Shown one piece after another: positions 34,681 through 46,660 of a DNA stretch of 64,000 nucleotides. Source of the stretch: Toxonevra muliebris (Eukaryota > Arthropoda > Insecta > Diptera > Pallopteridae). Below the pieces are notes generated by a model. The model was not told where the DNA came from. It made no database searches and was given only the letters and a program-made list of their open reading frames with translations. A program made the translations under genes and the position numbers. The stretch covers positions 147,764,998-147,828,997 of the forward strand of contig OY829326.1 of NCBI GenBank assembly GCA_963691655.1. The letters are read 5' to 3'. Numbering within the stretch: position 1 is the first letter of the stretch; each line of letters starts with the position of its first letter.

Positions 34681-35145
34681 CATAAAAATTCTGAACTAAG
34701 ATTTTTCTTCAGTAATTGTTAGTGGGGGTATGATGGATTCAAAAACCACAAAAAAATTACTTACTACAAAAAAAAAGGTTCAGTGATTTTCTAAAAAAAG
34801 GTAAAAAATTTGGCCAACTTTAATCGCTAAATGTGAATTTTTTATTTCTTACCTTTCAGCATTTACAGAAGTAATGTCTTGAACTAAAAGATAATACATT
34901 TGCAACATATAGTGAACCCAGTTATTTTTATTAGGCCTGCAAATAGTAAAAGTAATAAAAAACAACAGGCAACTATACTATATTGTTATTTTTGTATTCA
35001 AAAAATTATCTGTTGTCAATGAAAATGGCAGAGGATATTGTACTTTATATCCCCTTCAAAACCCTTTTTGATTTTTCTTTCTAGCTTGTTTGGTTTTCGA
35101 GTAATTTAATTTTTCTAAGAGGCTCCGCACTCAAAAATTCAAATA

Positions 35146-36428
35146 AGGAGTGAGATTGAAAAAATCTTAGCACACGTTTTACCTAATAATTTTTTTTTTG
35201 AGTGTAAAATTTAAAAATTTCTTTGATCTAGTTATCTTTGAAAAATATTTGAGTTGTTATTTTTAATGACAAACATGTTGATTTAATGTGAGTTTGATCA
35301 AAATGAGTGAAGAAAAAGAAGTACGTCTTAAAATTATTAAAAATTTTCAAAAAATCCAAATTGGTCCTGCAAAAAATTGGCCAAAGAATTGAAGATCTGC
35401 CGTCAAACTGTTTCCAATGTTATTAAACAGTTTCAGGAGAATTTGACCATCGATTGGAAACCTGGTTCGGGAAGAAAACAAGGACCACTTGATATTGGGA
35501 AAGCCAAGAAAATAGAAAGCATATTGAAAAGATCTCCAAACACATCTGGTAGAAAAGCTGCCCGGTTAGCCCAGTGCTCTGACTATTTGGTGCGAAAAGT
35601 AAAAGCCAATGAAGGTTTGAAAACATACAAAGTCCAAAAAGTTCCAGACAGAAATGCTGCAAAAAATTTTGACACCAAAAGTAGGCTCGGAAATCAAATT
35701 TCATACAAAAATATTCATGTTGTATAATGGACAACGAAATGTATGTACTGGCAGATTTTACGCAGCTTCCGGGTCAACATTTTTATATTGCTGATGCTCG
35801 AGGAAATGTCGAAGAACAATTTAGAATCCAAAAGCAGACAAAATTTCCTAAAAAATTCCTGGTATGGCAAGCTATATGCAGTTGCGACAAAAAAGCAAGT
35901 CATTTGTTACAGTGGGCTCTATAAATACCGAAATATACATCAAAGAATGTTTGAAAAAAATACTTCTTCCATTCATAAGAGAGCACAATATATCCACATA
36001 TTTTTGGCCCGATTTGCCATCATGTCACTGCGGCAAGAAAGCTCTGGAGTGGTACCAAAGTAATAACATAGTTTTTGTACCAAGAGAGGCAAATCCTCCA
36101 AATTGTCCGGAGCTAAGACCAGTGGAGAGATATTGGGCTCTTGTGAAAAGAAACTTAGAGAGCACAAAAAAGGTGTCCCAAAATATCGAAGGAGATGGGA
36201 AAGAAAACTCTCCCAAAAAGGTGTCTGAAACAACTATCAAATCTCTAATGGAAGGTTTACCAAAAAAGGTCCACTAGTTCATAAATAGTGGTTAGAACAA
36301 TAAAAGTTATATTTTTATGTAATTTATAAAATATTTTCAATTAAATAAAAAAAAAGTCAAAACTCTAAGATCAACCGTTTAAAAATTATGGAATTTTATA
36401 TATGTTAAGATTTTTTCGATCTCACTCC
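35146..36428 (+). mobile_element. Tc1/mariner-group element of DD37E type, ~1.28 kb
   Basis: Inverted ends are GGAGTGAGATTGAAAAAATC (left) and the matching GGAGTGAGATCGAAAAAATC (reverse complement of right), with TA at 35144-35145 and 36429-36430. The total length matches full-length ITmD37E-like elements. It encodes one decayed transposase. Confidence 0.85.
35303..36277 (+). pseudogene. DD37E transposase, three frameshifts and a lost catalytic Asp
   Basis: Start ATG at 35303 gives MSEEKEVRLKIIKNFQ; a missing base in the A-run near 35350 shifts to the HTH region LKICRQTVSNVIKQF and the GRKQG/GRKAARLA basic segment. A second shift near 35680 leads to CIMDNEMYVLADFTQLPGQ, where the family's DDE has become DNE, so the first catalytic Asp is Asn. 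A third shift near 35890 leads to GSINTEIYIKECLKKILLPF, then FWPDLPSC (second Asp) and NCPELRPVERYW (Glu). Thirty-seven residues lie between that Asp and Glu, giving DD37E. The C-terminus LMEGLPKKVH ends at 36277. ITmD37E is known from mosquitoes; assignment here is by spacing and motif only. Confidence 0.88.
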
Positions 36429-36800
36429 TAAAACAAAGATGCGCGCGCATCCACAGTACATCTAAAGTACTAAATTAGCAATTTCTTAAATGTTGAATAT
36501 CTCGCAAACTATGACATATTCAAAAAAATTACTTTAGAGCTTTTTTTTAGGAAATCACTCAAGCTTTTTTGTGTGGTAAGTAATTTTATTTTTTGATATC
36601 TTCAACGGTTAACCAGTTATTAGTAAAAAAAAAGGCTTTTTTTCATCATGTCGTTCTGCAACCCAAGGACTGATTTTTGTGGTTTTTGAATCTATCATAC
36701 CCCACTAACAATTAGTGAAGAAAGAAAAATCTTAGTTAAGAATTTTTATGAACTTTTGGTGCATTTTTTACTCTACCGACTGGGCTAAAATGGAAAAATT

Positions 36801-37985
36801 TTAGTGTTTATATTTGTATTCCTTTTTATGAAAGTCACACTCAAAATGGGACTCCTGAAAGATCGTAGGCGAATTTTGGAGCATGGGGAGTATTTTCGAT
36901 ATATCGTTGATTTGTCATTGCTCTCAATTACTGCTTGAAGACGTCGTTGCATGCTATCAACTAGTTTTTTGCAAAAACAAGGCTCAATATTATGCCACTC
37001 CCTTATAACCGTATTTTTTCAATTCCGCTCACGAGTGTTCTATAACGTTAAGGTCCGGTGACTGTGTGGGTGTGGCAAGCACTTTAGGACAATTATAAAA
37101 CAACAAATTTCTTGCATTCTACGACTTTTGTTTAGGATCGTTGTCTTATGCTCTCACGAGTATTTTTCTTCAAAATGTCAATACAATATTTTCCGTCTAT
37201 TATACCTTTTCAAAACGTATTTCGACAACGCCTTACGCAGGCATGCAGCTCCAAATCGTAAGCGATCTTTCACCATGTTTAACAGTTTTCTCGATTGCTT
37301 TGTTCTCAAATTCCTTACGTGGATTTTCCCAGGCAAATCGCTTTCCATTCGGACCGAAAATATTAATTTTGGTCTCATCTGTGAAGAGGGCCTTTGGTCA
37401 GGAAAAGAATCACAATGAAAATAATGAATGCTTGAAAATCTAGAAAGCCTATGGTTGACCAAAACGCGGCAGCTTTATTTTCTCGTATTAATATCTTAGC
37501 TGACGATTTACTTCCGGTATCAAAGATTTGAGACGAGCTGCTATACCGTGCAAATCATTACTCCTTAAAAGTCGGCGCACTGTCTCCGAGCTTACATCAA
37601 AGTTTTTCATGTCTTTCGATTTATTTTTAAGGTCTACGGCGGATAGTAGCGAATAGTTTTTAATTTCTTTTAGGACAAATCGAGCATCTCGGTCTGATAT
37701 TTTTTTCCAACTTGCAGCATTTCTTTTTTTATTTTCAACACGACCAGTTGCGCGGTATCTTTTTATGATAATAAACAAGGTTGACTTTTTTCTTACCAAC
37801 TATAACACCGATTTCTCTAAACGATATGCCCATTTTTGCATTTATTAATAACAAAAGGCACTAATTGAAGCTAAAAAAAATTTGAGTATGCGAACTAAAA
37901 TAGAGGGGCTTTGACAAGATTTTATGACTGGCCAATTTTGAGAGTGAGCTGCATAAAAATGAGTGCAAATACAAACATTTGAGTT
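36801..37985 (-). mobile_element. Tc1-like element, decayed, ~1.2 kb
   Basis: Imperfect inverted ends: left AGTGTTTATATTTGTATTCC followed by TTTTTATG and CTCAAAAT; the reverse complement of the right has TGTTTGTATTTGCACTCA, TTTTTATG and CTCTCAAAATT. Target TAs are obscured. It lies only ~47 bp from the right end of the foldback element. Confidence 0.72.
36960..37840 (-). pseudogene. Tc1-like transposase remnant
   Basis: Minus-strand order: MGISFREIGVIVG, a frameshift, then the paired-like HTH with STLFIIIKRYRATGRVE and VSSETVRRLLRSNDLHG followed by ARLKSLI (37488-37799). After further breaks, LFTDETKINIFGPNGKRFAW contains the first catalytic Asp (about 37360-37400), then AIEKTVKHGERSLTIWSCM. 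The QDNDPKH box expected next is not readable. The third catalytic region is SPDLNVIEH (near 37050-37075), then an in-frame stop. Dead copy. Confidence 0.82.
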
Positions 37986-40850
37986 TTTTTTGTTATTGTG
38001 CCTGACTTCAACCGATTTTTTTTTAGTTTTTGGTTTTATTTTTGTTCATTAAAATAAAGTCTGTAATAAAAATATTTTCATTATGAACTAGGATTTCTAT
38101 TTTTGAAGCTCAACCCAATAGTAAAGCATTTATAGAGATACGACTTTGCAGTGTTAGACAAAAATTTTAATTACACTTTTTCCTATAATAGATTGTCAGA
38201 CGTAAACATCAAGAAATGCACGGTTATATACCAATAAGGCAGAAAACGCTATTATTAAGCACCAAAAACCGATCAGCTTCAACGGGCTGTACAGAACGCC
38301 CAACCAAGACTTTTGGTAAAATCCTATATATGTGGTTTTTATTGTTAAGCCAAGTACTTTTCAGCTATTATAGTCGTTATGCTGGATCCGAAATTGTATT
38401 GCACAGTGTAATTTAACTTAATGCTTGAACAAATTACGAATTATTTATTGTGAATTAATTTCTAACTTTGCTGGCTGCATATCAGCAATGATCCTTCGTG
38501 ATCTAGATCAGTAGGACGATCAATTTCTTCATATCCTCATTAATTTTAAATATCTTTCTTGAAAACAAATTGTCGATTGACCTTTTACTAAAGTCGTTGC
38601 TAACTTTGCTTTATTAATTTTATAGCTTTTTATTAAACTTACTTGGATTATATAAAAAAATAGCCCTTTATTTCTTTATGGGCTTATCCACACGAGCAAT
38701 CATACATACAGACAAGTTTCATACTCATTTAAACAATTTTACTCATGTAGACTTAGAATTCACACAGGGGATATTTACACATTAACTAACCATATTTTTC
38801 TCATTTTCATCAATCATAAAGTTCACAACTCAAACTTTATCATTTGGCAATTCCGTCGGCGAAATTTTCTGTAAAACCCTCGAGAGATACAAAATTACTT
38901 ACAGCATCATTTATTCACGTAGCTTACTGCATAAATGAAAATAAGTAATTAAAATAAACGGGAGTCTGAGGGACAGTTAGGCTGCACTAAAGTTTCGTAG
39001 ATAGTAAGCGATTGTAAGACAAAACTCCATAATGTCATGAGAAATCAAGTTGTTTCTTATATACATAAGTTCCAAAGTACTCTGGTGTGCCTGGTAACGA
39101 AAGTGCCGCTGCTTTGCGACAAGTCCAATGGGCCTGGAACCAATCTTAAGGATCAATTTAGAATTTTATTTCTGTTATTGTCAAGCCTACGCAAGAAGAT
39201 GGCAATGGCTGCTGGGTAGTGATGCCTTGCAGATAGTTTTGAGGAGGGTTAGACTGTTACGCGCAAATGTTTCTTCACTTTTTCCTCTATTTAGACTGTG
39301 ATCCTCCTCTAAATAATTTAATTCAAGCTAACTGAAGCTTTAGAATCATTCATCAATTAAGTATTTAGTGAGATTCATAGTGAAAGGAAACATTTTTACT
39401 CTCTCTCACTGATCTTCATGATCAATAATAAGAATCTTTCATTCATAATATACATTCAACAAAAAATTTACCAAATACTTTATACTAGAGCTAAAATTTT
39501 ACTTAGTACCAGTAAAAAATATGTTAAAAATACTCGTCGGTAAAAATAATAATAATTTTCGTCTTTCGACTTAATTTTTTTTCATTTTGACGCACTTGAG
39601 CTGTTATAAATAATGTCAATATGTATATATGTGCGTACAATTACATCTGCATATATACATAAATACACAACAAAGTCCACAATGTCATTTAAAATAAAAT
39701 TTACCTCTTTTTTGGTAAATTAAACAAGCAAAGTTTGCATACAATTTGTTGATGACAGTAATGTTGATGATGATGTTAATAAAAAGTTATACAAGGAGAT
39801 GAGCAAACAAGCAAACAAACACACACAGACAGACAGAAAAAGAAAGAGGGGGAGAGAGGTGCTTCCATAAACAGACACAATAACTAAATTTTCATAAGCA
39901 AATTTCAACAAATTTTACCAACAAACAAATAAATAAATAAATAAACAAAACAAACCCCAAAAAACAACAAAACCAAAAACAGCAGCAACAACAACTATAT
40001 AGCTAGCTACTAGTAGAATGCATATGACCAAGTTTTGTAATTTAAGCGCATTTTAAACAACAAGAACGCTAAAAACAAAATTGCAGACATATGCAAATAT
40101 ACATTTACTACAATTACACCTTTATATGTTTGAATGTGTGGAGTGCATGTGTTGGCTATATTTGTGTCTGTGTGTGTGTGTATGTGCTTGTGTGAAAATA
40201 TCATAATTTATGTACAATTCGTATCAAAATTAAAACCACACTAAAACCAAAAGTTAATATTTGTCTTTTACATTGTAAGCCACAATTAATTTGGCATTTT
40301 GTAAACTTTTATGTAAGTACATATGTATGGTGTGTACGGTTGTTGTTGTTGTTGTTGCTGCAGTTGTTTGTTGTTGCTACCACTTGCTGCTAATAATGTT
40401 GAATTTTCATTTTTCTACACACTTGTGTACGAGTGAAGTGAATGGAGATATGTATTTATGGGAGTTTGTATATGTATTTGTGCACATATGTTTTTGTGGT
40501 ATATGAATGAGAGTTCATACTTCCATATTCTTTGAAAATTATTTGCTGAACTATTGGGAAAGTGTCTCGGTGTTTCACTTTTTGTTAGTGTTTGCTCTAA
40601 GAGTTTTACAAATTTGTATTTACTAAAATTAACTGGAATTATTTTGTTTATTTCTATTTACAATATCATTAAAAAGAGCAAAAGAAAAGAAACGATTGTT
40701 GATAAAATAATATGTCAAGAGTAAAATTTTTAATAAAAATCTATTAAACCAGAGCTATTCAAAACATTATTAATTTTTTATTGGTTTGATTTTATCAAAA
40801 ATAAAATAAGTTGCTAAATGATTCTAGATATCTTCAGATTGGTACGCCTT
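37986..40850. other. Non-coding block with minor TE debris
   Basis: AT-rich. Besides the possible RNase H scrap at 39070-39150 I see only simple sequence: CA/GT near 39820 and 40165, CAA tracts near 39905-39995 and GTT repeats at 40338-40372. Frames at 38216-38416 and 40291-40506 have no recognisable domain. Confidence 0.4.
39066..39165 (+). pseudogene. Possible LINE RNase H scrap
   Basis: The text YSGVPGNESAAAL, then after a frame change KSNGPGTNL, resembles the RNase H motif HSGVPGNExADxLAR.GS..GPE. The match is short, and no catalytic His or final Asp is intact, so this is tentative. Confidence 0.35.
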
Positions 40851-41065
40851 AGAAGACGGACACCTACTAAGAGTTGTACACACTAAAACATATAAACTCT
40901 GATGGAAAGATAGCGGGCTTAAAGATCCTAGTTTTGTTCTTGCAAGAGCTGTACAATTACAGAGAAGGTGCAGGTTGGTAGCTTCTTCATGATGTATCTA
41001 TCTCCTGCCGGCGTGTCTATCAAGAATACTTTGCTCTTTGGCTATTACAATTACGCTGCTTTCTC
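40850..41065 (-). pseudogene. LINE C-terminal fragment (cysteine domain)
   Basis: On the minus strand, SSVIVIAKEQSILDRHAGR is followed by EEATNLHLLCNCTALARTKL (40921-40989), the H.LC.C.ALAR signature of jockey-type ORF2, then SLSPLSF. One in-frame stop is present before the signature. No target duplication or tail could be delimited. Confidence 0.6.
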
Positions 41066-41189
41066 TTTCGTTTACCTTATATAGGTAATTGTATACAAGG
41101 GTTGCTTGCGTGATCTTCAGAAATTTTACTCTCCGATAACTATAGCTCAACTGTGTATTATATACGTAGTTTTGGGGAGCTTGATTATG

Positions 41190-42010
41190 ATTGTTGATCT
41201 AAATTTCGACTTGAATTTGAGTCCGAATTAGAGTCTGACATTTAAATTAAATTATGGTTTGAGTTTTGATTGGTCCGATTTTTGTTTGAATTTCGGTCTT
41301 ATAGATTGAGTTTTGATTTGAGCTTTCGCTTGAATTTTGGTTTTAGTTTTGGTCTGAATTTTGATCTGAATTGCGAACTTAAATTTAATCTGATTTTTGG
41401 TCTAAGTTTTGGTCAGAAATTTGGACAGAAATTTCGTTTAACTTTTGAACTGATTTTCGGTGTAATTTTCGGTTTGATTTTTGGTTTTAATTCTGATCTG
41501 ATTTTCGGTCAGAGTTACGGTCTGAATTTTGAACAGAATTTTGGTTTAAATTTTCGTCCTTTTTAGGCTGATTTTTAGTCTGTTTTTTGGTTTGCGTTTC
41601 GAATGATTATTGGTTTGAATATCAGTCTGATGGGTTTGTGTTTTGGTCAAATTTTTGGTTTTGATTCTGGTTTGATTTTAAACTGAATTCCGGTTTGGGT
41701 TATCGTTCCCGTTTTGGTCTGATTTTTAGTCTGGTTTTTCGTTTGCATTTGGTCTGATTTTTGGTTTAAGTTTTGGCCTGAATTTCAGTCTGAATTTTAG
41801 TATGAATTTTGGTTTGAATTTTTGCCTGAATTTCAGTCTTTCAGACTGGATTTCGGTCTAGCTTTGGTCGGAGTTATGATCTGCTTACGATTTGAAGTTA
41901 GAATTAAATTTTGCTTTGCTTTTTGAGATCTTTTTGAACTAAGTTTTGATTTGCATTTTTGTCTGAGTTTTAATCTCAGTTTTATTCTATTTTGGGATGA
42001 ACTGTTGGCA
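41190..42010. repeat. Degenerate ~12-bp array (TTTTGGTCTGAA units)
   Basis: About 60-70 variants of GATTTTGGTCTGAATTTCGGT with 12-bp (sometimes 18-bp) spacing. The 12-bp phase makes the plus frame 41270-41566 read as repeated FGLxFxL-type tetrapeptides, an array artefact rather than a protein. The same unit occurs in reverse orientation at 31690-31910. Confidence 0.75.
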
Positions 42011-44200
42011 TGACTTACGATCTTTTTTCTGGTCTTGTTTATAGTGTGGTTCAGTCTGTTTTGGAAAAATACAAATTATAATTTTTTTGAATTATTTTTT
42101 TTTTTTTTTTGATTATTTTTTGATTATTTTTTTTTGACTCTTGAAATATTTTTCATGAAATCAGATTCCCCAAAGCCTACCCCCTAAAAGAGCAGTGTCT
42201 TGAAGCAGTTAAGCCTAAAGTTAACTAGACCTGTGCTTATGTTTTGGATTCAACAATCAATATTCAATATTGAGATTATAATTTTACTAGAAAAAGTCAG
42301 TTTAGTCAAAAATAAATGAAGCTTAATTTGAAACGGATTTATGTAAAGTTAGATTTTTGCATAAACAGTCATGGGTGTATCCAAGAGAAGAAAGGGGCTA
42401 GAATTTATTCATCCTTTCAGACGTTAAATTGATAACAAATATAAAGTATAAGACGGCTTTTGAAAATACTTTGAACCCCTTCGATATATTGTTCTCATTA
42501 AAAACCAATACTGATTGCTGAAACATTTCAAAATAAATAAGTTTTATATTCACAATCAGTCATTAAAAATAAAATTAATATGCAACAGCAAGATGAGCTA
42601 ATGAATTCACTGTTCACTGTTTTTATTTATTGCACACAAAATTCAAACAAAAATTTTCTACCGAAAATAATCACTCAAAAAAAAAAAAAAAAAATAGAAA
42701 GAAAGCAGGAAGTATATTTAAACAATATAATTAAACTAGCATAAAATTAGCTTTTACGCAGATTTAACATATCATTTTATCGTATGTAAAATTTTATCGC
42801 ATGCTCAACACGCACACACGCAACACACTGACTGACAAACATATGCTTCATGCTTGGCATCTAAATAATTAAAAGGATATCAAATTAACGCCGCTTTCAT
42901 TATTGTTACACTTAAGCTTTTCACATACTCATACACGCACACACACACACATACACTTATCTAAAGTTAAAAAGATTTAATTTTTCCACAAAACTTCACA
43001 TGCAGAGAGCTTAACCAAAGAAAGTATACAATGAAGCAGACTAAACTTCTGCTTACTTAGTATGAGTTTTTTGGTGGCACCATCACCATCATCACCACCA
43101 CATATGACAATGACGACATTTACTGTCTGCAGCTTCAGCTTAGTAGAACAAGCGTAGCGCTTATCACACTCGCTCGTCGCACACATACAAATTGCAAACA
43201 CGCCTCTTTTATAGCAATTTAAAACTCATAATATCCTTTCAGCCTCAATTCACTTATGCTCTTTCTAAAATCGCTCACTCCGCTACTATTCGCTTTTTTC
43301 AAGTATTTTTCAAGTACCTTTTACCTCACACACGTCCGCCTCACTCACTCACTCACTTACTGTTTTTCGGGCATAGCATAGTGTGAGAAAGATTTGAAAA
43401 TTTTCAAGAGAATTGCACCCTGAGGCTAAAAACAACAGCTACGCTACGTTGCACAGGAAATGAAAATAAAATATGCCAACATTTCATTTCTCCAACGTTT
43501 TCGTCGCCTTCAACGTTGTGCAGCATTCTTGCTTTAATCTTGGGTTGTGTTGCAAAGGAATTACTTGTTGTTGTTGGTTGTTGTTGTTGTTGCTATCACT
43601 ACTTCTTCCACTACTACATTTTTACTCTGTACCTTTTTGGCTTTTTGCCGAAATGTGTGTTGTTCTCTGTGGTGTGTTTAAATTGTTAGTGTTTGGGTTT
43701 GGGTATTTTTAAACTTTGTGGGGCACATAGTGTAGCTGTATCTATGTATATGTGCATGTGTTTGTGTGTGTGGGTTTGGCTTAGAGGGCAATGCGATGCC
43801 TGACTCAAATACCATATTAGCACGTGCTAATGAGCAATTTTGTAAAGTGATAACATTTTATCCGGGGCTTCTTTTTTTTCGGTTTCTACTTTTCTTCTTC
43901 TAGCTTGCTTTGGATTGTTTTGGATTGAAGTGTGCTCTTCTTTTTCATTTTTTGTTTTTGCTTTTCTTTTTAACAGTTTTTCGCAATATTATTTGTTGTC
44001 GTTGAAGTCGTCGTCGACATTCGAGTGTTCCACAGTGTAACGAAATGATTTGTAATTAAACAAAATATGTGTCCGACACTTTCTGCGAATATTATTACGT
44101 TTCGTTCTCTAGAGGTTCTTTTGAAGCTCAAAAAGCTTAGCTTAATGTTTAAACTACGTTGGCAATTAATTTTTAGGATCAATCAATCAGAGGCAACCTG
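42011..44200. other. Non-coding block with simple repeats
   Basis: T-run at 42097-42110, A-run of 18 at 42677-42694, CA repeats near 42935-42955, CAT/ATC-rich tract at 43080-43105 and GTT repeats at 43565-43592. No gene recognised; frames at 42977-43201 (-) and 43473-43712 (+) are compositional. Confidence 0.45.
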
Positions 44201-45560
44201 AAGCAATAGGAGGTAACATCGTAGGCTAAAAGTTACAATCAAAGAAAATATTAAGAGTTCTGAGGCAAGCAGGCAGCGATATTCAGAGATAGACAGGGAC
44301 AGTTTGAGGTAATTACAGACAGTCTGAGGTAATAAAAGACAGACTGTGTTAAACAGAGACGAGAGAGAAAGTCAGTAATTCTAAGAACTAACTACTAAAA
44401 AATCAAGGTGGTATGAGACACACGTAATCGAAAGCAACAAGAGGCAACAACATAGTGAATAGATATCTGAGGAAATAAGAGACAGAGAGAGGCAATAGGA
44501 GGCTTATAGGAGGCTTATAGGAGGCTATAAAAGGCAATCAGAGACAATCAAAAGCAGTTATAGGCTAGCAGAGGTAATCAACGACATTCAGAGGATATTA
44601 GTCAAAATCGATTAATGGAAATCTCACGAACTCTGGAGCAATCTGAATCAAAAAGATATGGTGAGTGCCAAACAGAAGCAAAATCATGCAGTGAAAGACA
44701 ATATTAGGCAACTTGAAACAATAAGAGGCAAACAAGGACTATCTTAGGCAGTTAGAAACGATTAGAGATTACTGCATCAACTAAAGAGCAGTCAGTTGAA
44801 ATTAGAGGCTATCAAAATGAGCAAAAAGTTGCAGTGAAAGACAATAATGGGTAGCCTGAAGATCTGTTATAGGCAGTTAGAAACGATTAGGGGTAAAGCA
44901 GATGCAATAAAGCTTAGTCAAATGAAATCAGAGGCAATCAGATCCAGGGATTAGTAATATGAGCAGTCAGAGATAACTAAGTGGTATAAGTTAAAAATAA
45001 TAGAAGAAATTTAAACGATAGCTAGAAGCAATAAGATTTAGACATAGGCTATTAAAACTTGTAAGAAACAATTGGATGATATTCAGAAGCACCTAACACA
45101 AGTAGAGATAACTAGAGGTTGCAAGTCAGAGGAAACAAATTGCAGCCTGATGAAACTAGAGGTTGCAAGTCAGAGGTTGCAGCCTGATAAAATCAGAGGT
45201 GGTCAGAGATAGCTAGATCAATAAAATATAATAAGAGAGCTACATATAGATAGAGACAACCAGAGGCTATAGGCCAGAGGTGATAAAAGGCAGATAGACT
45301 CAATCAAAAGCAACTTGATTAGTTAAAAGGCAGTTTGAGGCTTTTAGAGGCAATCGGATATAACTATAAGTCAGAGCGAACAAAAAACAGTCAGAAACAA
45401 TCAAAAATAGTAAGACGTAGTGAGCGACATCTATAGGTTATAAGTAAGTTAGAGGCAATAAAGGTTAATTAGATGAAGTCTGAGGGAATTAGAAGTAATA
45501 AGATACAGTGAGATTCAATAAGGAGTAGCTAGAATTAGTTAGAGACAATTAAAGATAACC
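44195..45560. repeat. Degenerate purine-rich array (AGAGGCAATC-type units), ~1.35 kb
   Basis: Variants of CAGAGGCAATCAGAGACAAT recur with ~10-13-bp spacing over more than 1.3 kb. Units are heavily diverged; a few direct copies remain, such as TTATAGGAGGC three times near 44495-44530. Strand asymmetry is strong: the plus strand is rich in A and G throughout. No open frame of note crosses it. Confidence 0.7.
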
Positions 45561-45721
45561 CGAGTTCGCTACACTCAAAATTGTGTCGAGGCGCAAAACG
45601 AGACACACGGCGGTACTCTTAAAATAATCGAAATATTTAAATTTTGATTATACATGTTTTTTCCAAGCTCTAACAATATCACATTTTATTAGTTATATTG
45701 ACTGAATACTAAAGCTCTTAC

Positions 45722-46660
45722 TCTCTTGATTGCATGCGTTTTTTCATTGACGGCTCCAGAACTGAATTCGGTTCGGGTTCTGGGGATCTTCAGTGAAAAT
45801 GTTGGAGTGTATCTTCACTTCTCTCTCTCTTGGGTTGTATGCTTCTGTTTTTCAAGCAGAAATTTTTGCAATCATCGAGGCAATGGACCATGATATTGAT
45901 AATGGTTGGAGAGAGTGACAGTCAGGCTGCGCTTTAATCCTTGCTTAATCCTCTAACCACGTCTAAACTGGTTATGCATTGTAAATCCAGGCTTGATTGT
46001 GTTGGAAAACACAATAGTCTGCTGTTGATATGGGTTCCTGGACACTCAGGAAATGAATTTGCTGACCTTCTGGCCAGAATGGGTTCGGAAACTGGTTTCC
46101 TGGGCCCAGAACCTGTACTCTCTTTGTCATGTACATCCATCAAGACCACCATTAATGAGTGGGTCGACCTGACCCACAATCGTAAATGGGAGGACCTGAG
46201 GGGCTTTAGACAGACAAAGACCATGTTACCTGTTATCCCGAAGCGTCTAGCAGACTTTCTCTTGTCACTTAACAGAAAGAGCTGTAGGCAGCTGGTGGGA
46301 TTATATACAGGTCACTTCTCTTGGACCAAACGTTTGCATATGATTGGCCTGGGAGCTAGTGCCTTCTGTGCTTCCTGTGGTTTGGAGGAAGAATGTGAAG
46401 AGACGCGGATCACTTTCTTAGTGTCTGCCCCGCTTTCTGCCAGATCAGAGTAAGCATATTTGGTACTGGAGTGTTGGGAGACGAACACCTGAGCTCTTTA
46501 ACACCGCAGGATCTACTAAGATTTATTAATAAATCTGGTAGATTTAAAGAATAGCAATAAGGAACACTGGATATAGTAAAATAGACGTAAAACTTGTCTG
46601 AGTATTGTATTCTTGAATACTTCTTTTGTCTGTTCCAACAAAAAAACAAAAAAAAAAAAA
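45722..46660 (+). mobile_element. 5'-truncated LINE with poly(A) tail, copy 1
   Basis: It carries RNase H plus C-terminal domain, a ~105-bp 3' UTR and an A-rich tail ending at 46660. The flanks AGCTCTTAC (45713-45721) and AGCTCATAC (46661-46669) suggest a 9-11-bp target duplication with one mismatch. A second, shorter copy of the same family lies at 49459-49938 in reverse. Confidence 0.85.
45735..46554 (+). pseudogene. LINE RNase H and C-terminal domain (copy 1)
   Basis: FFIDGSRTEFGSGSG gives the first catalytic Asp; after frameshifts, FQAEIFAIIEAMD the Glu; SDSQAAL the next Asp; then an open stretch from 45941 with LLLIWVPGHSGNEFADLLA (final Asp). The rest has GLYTGHFSWTKRLH and CASCGLEEECEET, a one-base break, then HFLSVCPAF and TPQDLLRFINKSGRFKE with the stop at 46552-46554. 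Three or four frame breaks; not functional. Confidence 0.88.

Larger units (their letters stand above)
34681..36753. mobile_element. Inverted-repeat (foldback-like) element enclosing a DD37E transposon
   Basis: Left arm ~34681-34800 and right arm ~36535-36753 are inverted copies: both read CATAAAAATTCT.AACTAAGA, then TAATTGTTAGTGGGG, TATGAT.GATTCAAAAACC, AAATTACTTAC and AGTGATTT.CTAAAAAAA. The right arm has about 80 extra bases near 36600-36670. The arms are separate from the TIRs of the transposon at 35146-36428, so I infer that the transposon inserted into an older foldback or MITE. The ends of the outer element and its target duplication are not certain. Confidence 0.6.

Noticed and set aside
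41270..41566. 98-residue open frame with repeated FGL-type tetrapeptides
   Set aside because: The periodicity equals the 12-bp DNA repeat, whose unit number and sequence drift with no sign of coding constraint; array artefact.
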